Source of the DNA: Planctomycetota bacterium
Lineage (GTDB): Bacteria; Planctomycetota; UBA1135
Length of the DNA stretch: 64,000 nucleotides
Assembly (NCBI GenBank): GCA_008501825.1
Contig: QQUA01000006.1
Location: 248,001-312,000 of the forward strand
Reading direction: 5' to 3'
The translations under genes and the position numbers were made by a program. Each line of letters begins with the position of its first letter. Within the stretch, counting starts at the first letter, position 1. This document shows, in pieces, positions 52,156-60,014 of this stretch. The notes below the pieces were generated by a model. It did not search any database, was not told where the DNA came from, and worked only from the letters and a program-made list of their open reading frames with translations.

Positions 52156-53260
52156 ATGAAACCTTTCGTCGATCGCGCCGCCGAAATGGAACGCCGGCTG
52201 GAACAGATCCGGGGGAGTCTTTGACTACCTAAGCCGAAAGGAAGAAAAGGTCGCCCTGGAAAAGAAGATGGCGGCTCCGAGCTTTTGGGAGGACCAGGAA
52301 AAAGCTCAAAAAGTCATTGACCAACTGAAGTTGGCCAAATCGGTGGTCGAGCCGGTGGAAGCCGCCGAATCCGCTTTGGCGGACATCCACACCCTGGTGG
52401 AACTTGGCGAGGAGATGGGCGACCCCTCCGAAGTCGAGGACGACTTGCAGAGTTCGGTGGAAGAGGCGGCCGAAAAGTTGGAAGCCTTGGAATTTCGAGT
52501 GATGCTCGGCGGCGAAAACGACGGCCGCAACGCCTATCTCACCATTCAAGCCGGTGCCGGCGGTGTGGATGCCGCCGACTTCGCGGCCATGCTAATGCGG
52601 ATGTACACCCGGTGGTGCGAACGGCGCGAGTTTCAGCTCGACACCATGGAATTACAGGAAGGCGAAGAAGCCGGCATCCGGCATACGACCTTTTTGGTCA
52701 AAGGTCCTTTTGCCTACGGCTATCTAAAAGCGGAGAGAGGAGTGCACCGCTTGGTACGCATTTCCCCCTTCGATGCTCAAAGTCGGCGCCACACCGCCTT
52801 CGCCGCGGTGGAGATCATGCCCGAGTTGGATGAAGACGTTCCGATCGAAGTCAAAGACGAGGAAATCCGGGTCGACACTTATCGGGCCGGTGGCGCCGGC
52901 GGTCAGCACGTCAATAAAACCGACTCGGCGGTTCGCATGACCCACTTGCCCACCGGCTTGGTGGTTCAATGTCAGAATGAGCGCAGCCAACACAAAAACC
53001 GAGCCACGGCCTTAAAAATGTTGAAAGCTCGGTTATACGAGTTGCGAGAAAGGGAACGGGACGAAGAATTGAAGCGAATGTACGGCGAGAAAGGTGAGAT
53101 CGCTTGGGGTTCCCAAATCCGGAGTTACGTTTTAAATCCTTATCAAATGGTGAAAGATCACCGGACCAATTACGAGAAAGGCAATACGCAAGCGGTTTTC
53201 GACGGTGATCTGGATGAATTCATGGAAGAATACCTGCGCTCGAAAACCCAAACGAAGTAA
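52156..53260 (+). CDS. prfB: Peptide chain release factor 2, with programmed +1 frameshift
   Basis: RF2 terminates translation at UGA and UAA. Frame 0 runs from ATG 52156 for 22 codons to a TGA at 52222-52224; a +1 slip at CTT-TGA joins it to the frame ending at 53260, giving 367 residues. The downstream frame has the UGA-reading S-P-F motif (R-I-S-P-F-D) and G-G-Q in [11 protein letters not shown]. This is the well-known RF2 autoregulation, and the join was read by me from the raw bases. A tool that ignores the shift will start the gene near 52268. Confidence 0.96.
52211..52225 (+). promoter_or_regulatory. RF2 +1 frameshift signal
   Basis: GGGGGAGTCTTTGAC contains the slip CTT-T with in-frame TGA followed by C, the weak stop context. 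The GGGGGAG just upstream acts as the internal Shine-Dalgarno-like stimulator, three bases from the slip codon, as in E. coli prfB. Confidence 0.95.
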
Positions 53261-53274
53261 GCCGTCAGCGACTC

Positions 53275-54921
53275 ATGTCTCCCCGACAAACCCTCGATCA
53301 ACTGGTTCCTGAAAAGAAGAGGAAAGCGGCCGTGGAACGGATCCCGATTCGTCGTGCATTACTCAGCGTTTTTTACAAAGACGGCGTGGTGGAGCTGGCC
53401 AAAGCTCTTGCGGCTCACGGCGCCGAATTGCTGAGTACCGGAGGCACCATGCAGGTGTTGAAAGAAGCCGGTCTGGCCGTGACTGAAGTCGCGGACTACA
53501 CCGGCTTTCCAGAAATGATGGACGGCCGGGTGAAAACTTTGCATCCCAAGATTCACGGTGGCTTGTTAGGAAGACGCGACTTGCCCGGGCACTTGGAAGC
53601 GATGGAAGAGCATCGCATCGGTCCCATCGATATGGTTTGCGTCAATCTTTATCCCTTTGAAGAAACGGTGGCTTCTCCAGGAGCGACCCGGCAGGAAATC
53701 ATTGAAAAGATCGACATCGGCGGGCCGTCCATGCTTCGATCCGCGGCCAAGAATCATGACGCCGTTGCCGTGGTTTGCGATCCCTCCGATTATCGGGAAA
53801 TCATTCACGAAATCGAGAAGGGAGGGACGTCCTTAGCTACCCGGCGCCGCTTGGCCCGCAAAGCCTTTCAACGGACCGCTTCTTACGATGCCGCCATTTC
53901 CCAGTGGTTTCTCGCCGAAGAAAGGCAAAATGCCCTTGGAGAAGCTCACTGGCCGGAACGGATTCTGCTTGCAGGCCGCCGCCGCATGAAGCTTCGTTAC
54001 GGTGAAAACCCGCACCAGGGAGCGGCTTTCTACGCCGATTTTCCGGGAGACGGTTTGGGTAACGCCGAGATTCTTCCCGGTGGCAAGGAGATCTCTTACA
54101 ACAATCTATTGGATTTGGACGGAGCGATGACGGCGGTGAACGATTTGCCTTCACCGGCGGCGGTGGTGGTCAAGCACACCAATCCTTGCGGCGCCGCCGT
54201 GCGCTTGGAGGACGAAGATTCGCTGGCCGAAATCCTGGACAAAGCTTGGCAGGGAGATCCCCTCAGCGCGTTTGGCTCCGTCATTGCGGTGAATGCTCCC
54301 TTCGATTTGGCGGCGGCGGAGTTTTTGTGTAGCGGCGGTAAATTCGTCGAGGTTTTGGCCGCTCCCGAATTCAGCCAAGAGGCGGTCGAGCTCATTCGCA
54401 CCAAGCCGAAGTGGGGCAAGAACCTCCGCCTGGTCAAAATTCCCGCCCTGGGCCGGTTGCACCGAGACATGGAAGCTCGCCGGGTTGCCGGAGGCTTTTT
54501 AGTCCAGGAAAGCGATAGCCGAACCGGTTTTGATGAAGAGTTGAAAACCATGGGGGCGGCGCCTCTGCCTGCCGGTCGCGATCGGGATCTCCGTCTGGCT
54601 CAAACTCTGGTCAAGCACTTGAAATCCAATGCGGTTTGCCTGGTGAAAGACGGCATGTTGATCGGTGCTGGTGCCGGCCAAATGAGCCGAGTCGATTCCG
54701 CCAAAATCGCGGTGGAGAAAGCCGGCAAACGGGCCAAAGGTGCGGTGGCCGGTAGCGATGCCTTCTTCCCCTTCCCAGACGGCGTTCAAGTGCTTGCCGA
54801 AGCCGGGGTGGTCGCCGTGGCTCAGCCTGGCGGCAGCGTAAAGGACGGAGAAGTAACTGCGGCTGCCAATGCCCGAGGCGTGGCCATGGTTCATACCGGG
54901 ACCCGCCATTTCCGGCACTAA
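53275..54921 (+). CDS. purH: Bifunctional AICAR transformylase/IMP cyclohydrolase
   Basis: PurH does the last two steps of IMP synthesis. The 548-residue protein has the N-terminal IMPCH part (L-L-S-T-G-G-T, G-R-V-K-T-L-H-P-K-I-H-G-G-L-L) and the C-terminal transformylase (V-V-K-H-T-N-P-C-G-A-A-V with the catalytic K-H, and a final D-A-F-F-P-F-P-D-G). It also recycles the AICAR made by HisF/HisH. It is 14 bases after prfB. The first 25 residues before R-R-A-L-L-S-V are longer than in most family members. Confidence 0.95.
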   Translation: MSPRQTLDQLVPEKKRKAAVERIPIRRALLSVFYKDGVVELAKALAAHGAELLSTGGTMQVLKEAGLAVTEVADYTGFPEMMDGRVKTLHPKIHGGLLGRRDLPGHLEAMEEHRIGPIDMVCVNLYPFEETVASPGATRQEIIEKIDIGGPSMLRSAAKNHDAVAVVCDPSDYREIIHEIEKGGTSLATRRRLARKAFQRTASYDAAISQWFLAEERQNALGEAHWPERILLAGRRRMKLRYGENPHQGAAFYADFPGDGLGNAEILPGGKEISYNNLLDLDGAMTAVNDLPSPAAVVVKHTNPCGAAVRLEDEDSLAEILDKAWQGDPLSAFGSVIAVNAPFDLAAAEFLCSGGKFVEVLAAPEFSQEAVELIRTKPKWGKNLRLVKIPALGRLHRDMEARRVAGGFLVQESDSRTGFDEELKTMGAAPLPAGRDRDLRLAQTLVKHLKSNAVCLVKDGMLIGAGAGQMSRVDSAKIAVEKAGKRAKGAVAGSDAFFPFPDGVQVLAEAGVVAVAQPGGSVKDGEVTAAANARGVAMVHTGTRHFRH

Positions 54922-55015
54922 GACTCGGAGTCTCCCAAGTAAGCCGGTCCGGCCAGGGATTGCAGCAAGGCAAACCGGCCGGTGGAAGGCGTTCTTGGCT
55001 CGATAGAATCAAGCC

Positions 55016-56962
55016 ATGCGCTGGCTCTCCTGGCTGATCGGGTTTTTGCTGCTGACCTGCGTAAAAGAGGGATCGGAACAAGTCCCCGAGGTGGCCGCGC
55101 CGGCCCCGGCCTCCTGGGCCGATCCTGACGCCGCGGAGGCATTGGCCTTGACTCCGCCGCTGAGCCAGGACACCAGTTTGTTTGGAGAGGAGGCGGGCGC
55201 CGCCGAACCCGAGCCTCCGGTAGAAGAAGAAAAGCCTTTACCTCCCGTTCTTCCGACGACTGAATCGGAGCCGGCATCCGGTCCCGCCCCCGACTTCGGG
55301 GCGCTGGGTGGTTTTCAAATCGGTTCTCGACCAGGTCGCGCTCTCACCGGACGTCTATCCGCCGGCCTTTGTGATTACCCCAACGCCAGCTTGGGATTGT
55401 GGCGCGCCTATGGCCGAGGCCGGAGTCTTGAAGGTGGTTTGGTGAGGACTCGCTCCCTGTTTCTTCAGCAAGCCAATCTTCCCAAAGTCATCGCCGGCGG
55501 TTTGGAAGCGAAAGCCGCTGGCATGGACGTCCTGTTAATGGTCCACGCGGCGCCGGAGCACTTTGAGGGCTGGTTGAGCGACGCCAAACGTTATGAAGAA
55601 ACTTATAACCGCATGCCGAACGATTACGAGACTTGGGGAGAGCGGGCGGCGGAAATCACCTTGCAAGTGATCCAAGCCGGTGTTCCGGTCACTCACGTCG
55701 AAATTTGGGGCGAGCCGGAGCGCCGCAATTCCAAAGACGGGCCGGAAGAGTTCGCCCGTTTCTTTGCCACCGCCAACAAAATCCTGCGCCGCGAGTTGCC
55801 GAAGGAAGTGAAGATCGGCGGCCCAGGGATGGCCGGGGCTTTTGCCCACGGTATGGATTTCTTCGAAGCCATTCTGAAGGCTTGTAAGAAGAAACGAGTG
55901 ACCCCGGAATTCTTGTCTTGGCATCAATACGAAGGTTGGGCCACGGATACCGCGGCTTTTCGCATCGACACTCGATTGCAGAACATGGCCCGAGAAATCC
56001 TCGGCCGCGAGGTCGAGCTGATTTTGGGGGAATGGTCTTTGGCGCTTCCCTCTCCGACTCACCCTATGCCTCAGTTGGATGACCACCGCAATGCAGTCCA
56101 TTGGTTGGCCACGGTGTCTTCCTTGGTTACCGAGACTTCGGTGGAGGCCCAATGTTATTTCATGTTCCAGGACGGCAATTGGGAGGCCAAGCAGGATTTT
56201 GCCGGCCAATCTCCGGGCCTGTTCACCATCAACGGTGCTCCCAAGGCCATCGTCGTCGGCCAGAGAATGTTGGATTTAGCCGCCGAATTGCCGGCCGTCC
56301 ACATGGAACGCAAGGGAGCTCCCTGGAATTTGGCTTGCTATGCCAGCGGGGAAGGAGATCGTCGTCTGGTGTTGGTCAGCAATGCCATTCGCATGGACGA
56401 GGGCCGGGTGAAAAAAGCTCTGGACCAACGAGACGTGGATTTCCATCTGTTGCCGAAAGAAAAGCGCAATACGGTTTACGCTTATATCCGCGGCCGGGCG
56501 CCATATTCGCGGTTGGGGCTTCCACCTCAGGATGAATCCAAATGGGAAGAGGCCCGGGAAATCTTGCGGATAAGCGGGAAGGCGGGCAAACAACCCACTC
56601 CGGTTTGGCTGGGTTTCGATCGTCCCATCGCCCGATTGGGCCAGGTTTGGGCCATTGATGAAAACCGGGGCAACCCCGCCGCCCATCGCGAGTTGGTGGA
56701 GTATTTGAAGAAGGTGGCTTACAAACGTCGCATGATGTCACCGGAACAGAAACGTCAGTTGAAGGCCAATCCGGAAATGGCATGGGAAAAGGAAGCGGAA
56801 GCTTATGGAGCCATGTTGGATCTGGCTGCCGCCAAGCCGCCGCAACTCTCCGAGGAAGAGGCCGCCGCCTTGGTGGAATTGGACGGCCGTCGCTGCCGGG
56901 TGCAGCTCCCGATTCAAACTGCGTACCTGTACGAGTTTTGGCTTGAACCGGAGAATCCATAG
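55016..56962 (+). CDS. Secreted GH39-like glycoside hydrolase domain protein
   Basis: This 648-residue protein starts with a signal-like helix (W-L-S-W-L-I-G-F-L-L-L-T-C), perhaps a lipoprotein with an imperfect lipobox, and a Pro/Glu/Ala-rich linker to residue 95. The next 350 residues look like a clan GH-A TIM barrel related to GH39: H-V-E-I-W-G-E-P-E puts Glu233 at the acid/base position, with Gly replacing the usual Asn of the NEP motif, and V-E-L-I-L-G-E-W-S puts Glu339 at the nucleophile. A beta-rich tail follows. The substrate and activity are unproven. A TAGAAT hexamer ends six bases before the ATG. Confidence 0.6.
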   Translation: MRWLSWLIGFLLLTCVKEGSEQVPEVAAPAPASWADPDAAEALALTPPLSQDTSLFGEEAGAAEPEPPVEEEKPLPPVLPTTESEPASGPAPDFGALGGFQIGSRPGRALTGRLSAGLCDYPNASLGLWRAYGRGRSLEGGLVRTRSLFLQQANLPKVIAGGLEAKAAGMDVLLMVHAAPEHFEGWLSDAKRYEETYNRMPNDYETWGERAAEITLQVIQAGVPVTHVEIWGEPERRNSKDGPEEFARFFATANKILRRELPKEVKIGGPGMAGAFAHGMDFFEAILKACKKKRVTPEFLSWHQYEGWATDTAAFRIDTRLQNMAREILGREVELILGEWSLALPSPTHPMPQLDDHRNAVHWLATVSSLVTETSVEAQCYFMFQDGNWEAKQDFAGQSPGLFTINGAPKAIVVGQRMLDLAAELPAVHMERKGAPWNLACYASGEGDRRLVLVSNAIRMDEGRVKKALDQRDVDFHLLPKEKRNTVYAYIRGRAPYSRLGLPPQDESKWEEAREILRISGKAGKQPTPVWLGFDRPIARLGQVWAIDENRGNPAAHRELVEYLKKVAYKRRMMSPEQKRQLKANPEMAWEKEAEAYGAMLDLAAAKPPQLSEEEAAALVELDGRRCRVQLPIQTAYLYEFWLEPENP

Positions 56963-56984
56963 CCGGGGCGGATACACTGGGCCG

Positions 56985-57908
56985 GTGGCACTTGCCGACC
57001 TGAAATGCGAGTTGTCCTGGTCCGCCAGCCGGGCCAAGGAATTTGAACGTTGCCGACGGGAATATTGGTATGCCCGTTACGCTTCTTGGGCTTGGTGGAA
57101 AGAGAAACCTCCCGGCGAGCGTTTCGAAATCATGCTGCACAAGAATTTGTATTCCTTGCCGGCTTTCGCCGGGGATTGCGTGCATCGGGCGGTCGAACGG
57201 TGGTTTCATTTGCGCGAGAGCGGCGCTTCCATGACCGCTCAGGACCTGTTCGAACAGGCCCGCGACTACTTTCGAGCCGGATGGCGACAATCCAGCAGCG
57301 AAGATTGGAAAAAACGACCGAACAAGAGTATCCATTTGGAGGAGCACCATTATCAAATGGAGATCAGCAAAGAAACCACGGAGAAGTATCGGCAATTGCT
57401 GGAAAAGTGTGCTCAGCAGTTTTTTAACCTTCCAGAGTTGGAGAAAGTTCGAAGCAGTGATCCGGAAAGCTGGTTGGCCGTGGAGGGTTTAGATACTTAT
57501 GTTTTCCTCGGCACGAAGATCTACGCGGTCCCGGATTTTGCCATGGAAGAAGACGGCCAATATCACATTTACGATTGGAAAACCGGCCGGCCGAGGGAGG
57601 AAGACTTATTCCAACTGCATACCTACGCCCTTTACGCTTGCGAGAAATGGGCTGCAGATCCTGAAAGCATCCATTTGCACGCAGTGTATTTGGGAGAAGG
57701 CCAGGTCAAGAGTATGCCGATCCAGATCGATAAACTGTCCGAAGTTCAAGATCGAATGTCGGAAAGCGTTCGGGCCATGATGGACCTTCACTACGATCCG
57801 GAGCGGGACCCTTTGGTGCAAGAGCATTGGCCGGTCAGCGGCGCTCCACAAGCCTGCCGGCGTTGCCGTTTCCGGGGAATTTGTGATGGCGCCCCGGCGA
57901 ATCTCTGA
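56985..57908 (+). CDS. PD-(D/E)XK nuclease with Cas4/AddB-type Fe-S cluster
   Basis: This 307-residue protein begins at GTG 56985. It has the RecB-like nuclease core: Asp184 in V-P-D-F, then Asp197-Trp-Lys199 in I-Y-D-W-K-T-G, and Q-L-H-T-Y-A-L-Y as the Q-x3-Y motif. One Cys (23) near the N-terminus and three at the C-terminus (291, 294, 300, C-x2-C-x5-C) would hold a 4Fe-4S cluster as in Cas4 and AddB. There is no CRISPR or AddA gene beside it. It is probably a DNA end-processing nuclease. It follows the GH39-like gene by 22 bases. Confidence 0.82.
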   Translation: MALADLKCELSWSASRAKEFERCRREYWYARYASWAWWKEKPPGERFEIMLHKNLYSLPAFAGDCVHRAVERWFHLRESGASMTAQDLFEQARDYFRAGWRQSSSEDWKKRPNKSIHLEEHHYQMEISKETTEKYRQLLEKCAQQFFNLPELEKVRSSDPESWLAVEGLDTYVFLGTKIYAVPDFAMEEDGQYHIYDWKTGRPREEDLFQLHTYALYACEKWAADPESIHLHAVYLGEGQVKSMPIQIDKLSEVQDRMSESVRAMMDLHYDPERDPLVQEHWPVSGAPQACRRCRFRGICDGAPANL

Positions 57909-59090
57909 TCAGTATCCCTTGGCCAGCAATTCGGGTAATGCCTGAGCCAAGGCTTGGTATTCGTGCGGCTCGTTATAAGCTTGGCAAGACACCCTGACCA
58001 ATCGGTGGGGCGGTTGCGGCCAGGAAATGATGGGTACTTGAATGTTGTAAAGATCGATCAAAGCATCTTGCAACGGGTCCAGTTCCAGAGGTGATTTCGC
58101 TTTGCTGCCTCTGCCGTCGGGCAATGGAACCGCGGCCATAAATCCAATCATGGAATCCGGGCACGGGGCTTCCACTTGTAGGGTTTCGCATAGAAGATCT
58201 CGGGCCGCCAGAGCTTGTTCGCGGTTGCGACGGCGCAAGGCTGGCCAGCCTCCTGGGAACAATCCTTCCAAGAAATCCATGGCTTTGCCAATGGACAAAA
58301 TGGCGGTCGGGTCATGAGTGCCCGCCCAATCGAATTCCAACAGAAATCGACTTCGATCTTGTCGCGGAGCATTGGCTCCGTGACTAATCACGGTCGGGCG
58401 AATTTGATTTTGTTTATCTTTGCGAACCCATAGGACGGCCGCTCCCTTGGGGGTACAAAGCCATTTGTGGCAATTCCCAGTGAAATAGGCCGCGCCTAGT
58501 TGATTCAAATCCAACGGCAACATGCCAGGTGCGTGGGCACCGTCGACCAAAGTCTCAATTCCCCGTTCCCGCAGTCGTGGGACCAAAGTCGCCAGTGGCA
58601 TGACCAGCGCGGTTTGGCTGGTGATGGCATCGATGAGCAGCAACTTGGTTTTGGAGGAGAGCTTTTCTTCCAACTTCTGCCAAACGACTTCAGGGTTATC
58701 GATGGGGAAGGGAAGCTTTACTAAGACCACCTCCACCCCGAATCGATCGGCCACGAAATCGGCCACGTTGCGACAGGCGTTGTACTCGTGATCGGTGACC
58801 AGGATCTGGTCTCCGGGTTGCCAGGGCAAACTTCGCAAGACGGCATTGACGCCGGTCGTGGCATTGGGAACGAAGGCGAGGTCCTCGGGATCGGCCCCTA
58901 AAAACGGAGCGAGCCGATGCCGGGTTTGATTCAATCCTTGTTCCAATTCCCGCATGAAAAAACGCACCGGCTCCCGTTCCAAACGCCGGCGTAATTCTTG
59001 TTGATATTCAAGAACCTCTTTCGGGCAGGCGCCGAAAGATCCATGGTTTAAGAAAATAACTTCCGGGTCCAAGCCCCAGTGTTTCTTCAA
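57909..59090 (-). CDS. Class V aminotransferase-fold PLP enzyme
   Basis: This 393-residue enzyme of the isopenicillin-N epimerase/cysteine desulfurase-like group has F-L-N-H-G-S-F-G-A-C-P near the start, F-V-P-N-A-T-T-G-V-N-A-V, and the PLP lysine in F-T-G-N-C-H-K-W-L-C-T-P-K-G. It lacks the catalytic Cys of desulfurases. Epimerase, lyase or aminotransferase activity is possible. The TTG at 59090 overlaps the anti-sigma stop (TTGA) and is 7 bases after AAAGGA; a GTG at 59108 is an alternative. It is the third gene of an ECF sigma operon. Confidence 0.82.
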   Translation of the reverse strand: MKKHWGLDPEVIFLNHGSFGACPKEVLEYQQELRRRLEREPVRFFMRELEQGLNQTRHRLAPFLGADPEDLAFVPNATTGVNAVLRSLPWQPGDQILVTDHEYNACRNVADFVADRFGVEVVLVKLPFPIDNPEVVWQKLEEKLSSKTKLLLIDAITSQTALVMPLATLVPRLRERGIETLVDGAHAPGMLPLDLNQLGAAYFTGNCHKWLCTPKGAAVLWVRKDKQNQIRPTVISHGANAPRQDRSRFLLEFDWAGTHDPTAILSIGKAMDFLEGLFPGGWPALRRRNREQALAARDLLCETLQVEAPCPDSMIGFMAAVPLPDGRGSKAKSPLELDPLQDALIDLYNIQVPIISWPQPPHRLVRVSCQAYNEPHEYQALAQALPELLAKGY

Positions 59091-59338
59091 CCTTTGTTTC
59101 CTTTCCACTGACCGAGGACTTTGCTCATGATGCGATCGAAATCTTCCGGCAAATCTTCGCAATTCATTTGGTCGCAGCTTTGGTAGACCTTTTTGAACTG
59201 GCGAAAATACCTCATGCAAATCGGGCAGCGGAACAGGTGGAATTTGAGGCGCAGGCGATCCCAGAAGCCGACCCGGCCTTCCAGATGGTCGCTGAGGGCG
59301 TCCACAACGCTGTGGCAACAATCTTCTTTAGGCGCCAT
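59087..59338 (-). CDS. Putative zinc-finger anti-sigma factor
   Basis: This 83-residue protein contains H-L-F-R-C-P-I-C, the H-x3-C-x2-C zinc motif of anti-sigma (ZAS) domains, with Cys/His residues at the N-terminus (C-C-H) as further ligands. It has no membrane helix, so it would be a cytoplasmic regulator. Its ATG shares a base with the sigma stop (TGATG). A longer frame to 59587 overlaps the sigma gene and is not used. It probably binds the neighbouring ECF sigma factor. Confidence 0.75.
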   Translation of the reverse strand: MAPKEDCCHSVVDALSDHLEGRVGFWDRLRLKFHLFRCPICMRYFRQFKKVYQSCDQMNCEDLPEDFDRIMSKVLGQWKGNKG

Positions 59339-59922
59339 CAGGCCACTTCTCCCAATTTGCCTTCGGCGCATTTCCGAACCGATTGACGGGCTCGGTGCAA
59401 GATTTGCCGAAGGTTGGCGTCGCTCAAGTTCATGATTTCCGCGGCTTCCTTGGAAGATAAGCCCTTCAGGGCCCTCAGCATCAGGGCTTCTTTTTGATTG
59501 GCCGGCAAACCCTCGATGCACTCTTGGACCACTTCCAACATTTCGGCATTCTCGTTCCAGGGACTGAACGTGACACCTTCTTTCCATCTTCCGTCGTCTT
59601 GAAACATAGACGTTTCCGGATCTTCCGTAGATATAGTGATTTCCCGCCCGGATTTTCGCATGGCATCGAAGATCTTGTGGCGCAGGATGCCGTAAATCCA
59701 GGCCCGGAGAGAAACCCTTCCGTCGTATTTTTCGATGCTGGACAGGGCGCCCATCATGGCTTCCTGCAGCACGTCCTCGGCTGAATCCGGACTGGTCAGC
59801 ATGCGACGGGCATAGCCGAGCATCTCCGGACCCAGGTTCCGGAAGAGTTCCTGGGCAGCGGCTTCTTCTCGCTCCTGGATCCTGGCGGCAAGGTCCAGGT
59901 CCCGCTGGTGCGCGTGGCTCAC
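59338..59922 (-). CDS. ECF-type RNA polymerase sigma factor
   Basis: This 194-residue ECF sigma factor has region 2 (A-E-D-V-L-Q-E-A-M-M, R-A-W-I-Y-G-I-L-R-H) and region 4 (L-P-A-N-Q-K-E-A-L-M-L-R, S-S-K-E-A-A-E-I-M-N-L-S) separated by a variable linker. I take GTG 59922; a TTG at 59949 also fits and would place the start within the downstream edge of a terminator. TAGAAT ends near 59932, about ten bases upstream of the GTG, and might be the -10. It leads an operon with its anti-sigma and an aminotransferase. Confidence 0.9.
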   Translation of the reverse strand: MSHAHQRDLDLAARIQEREEAAAQELFRNLGPEMLGYARRMLTSPDSAEDVLQEAMMGALSSIEKYDGRVSLRAWIYGILRHKIFDAMRKSGREITISTEDPETSMFQDDGRWKEGVTFSPWNENAEMLEVVQECIEGLPANQKEALMLRALKGLSSKEAAEIMNLSDANLRQILHRARQSVRKCAEGKLGEVA

Positions 59923-59951
59923 GGCAAGAATTCTAGGCGACTTTTCCAAGG

Positions 59952-59985
59952 AAAAAAGGACCGGCCGCCCTTGGGGGGCGGCCGG
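59952..59985 (-). terminator. Terminator of the dehydrogenase-hydratase gene
   Basis: CCGGCCGCCC / GGGCGGCCGG (59961-59970 and 59976-59985), a perfect 10-bp stem with a 5-base loop, is followed on the minus strand by TCCTTTTTTCC. It lies 29 bases after the stop at 60015 and separates that gene from the ECF operon. Confidence 0.9.
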
Positions 59986-60014
59986 CGAGAAGGATCAACG
60001 GACTAGAGCAGCCT

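Noticed and set aside
59338-59587. Upstream extension of the anti-sigma frame
   Set aside because: It lies wholly inside the ECF sigma gene in another phase; the ATG sharing a base with the sigma stop is the natural start.
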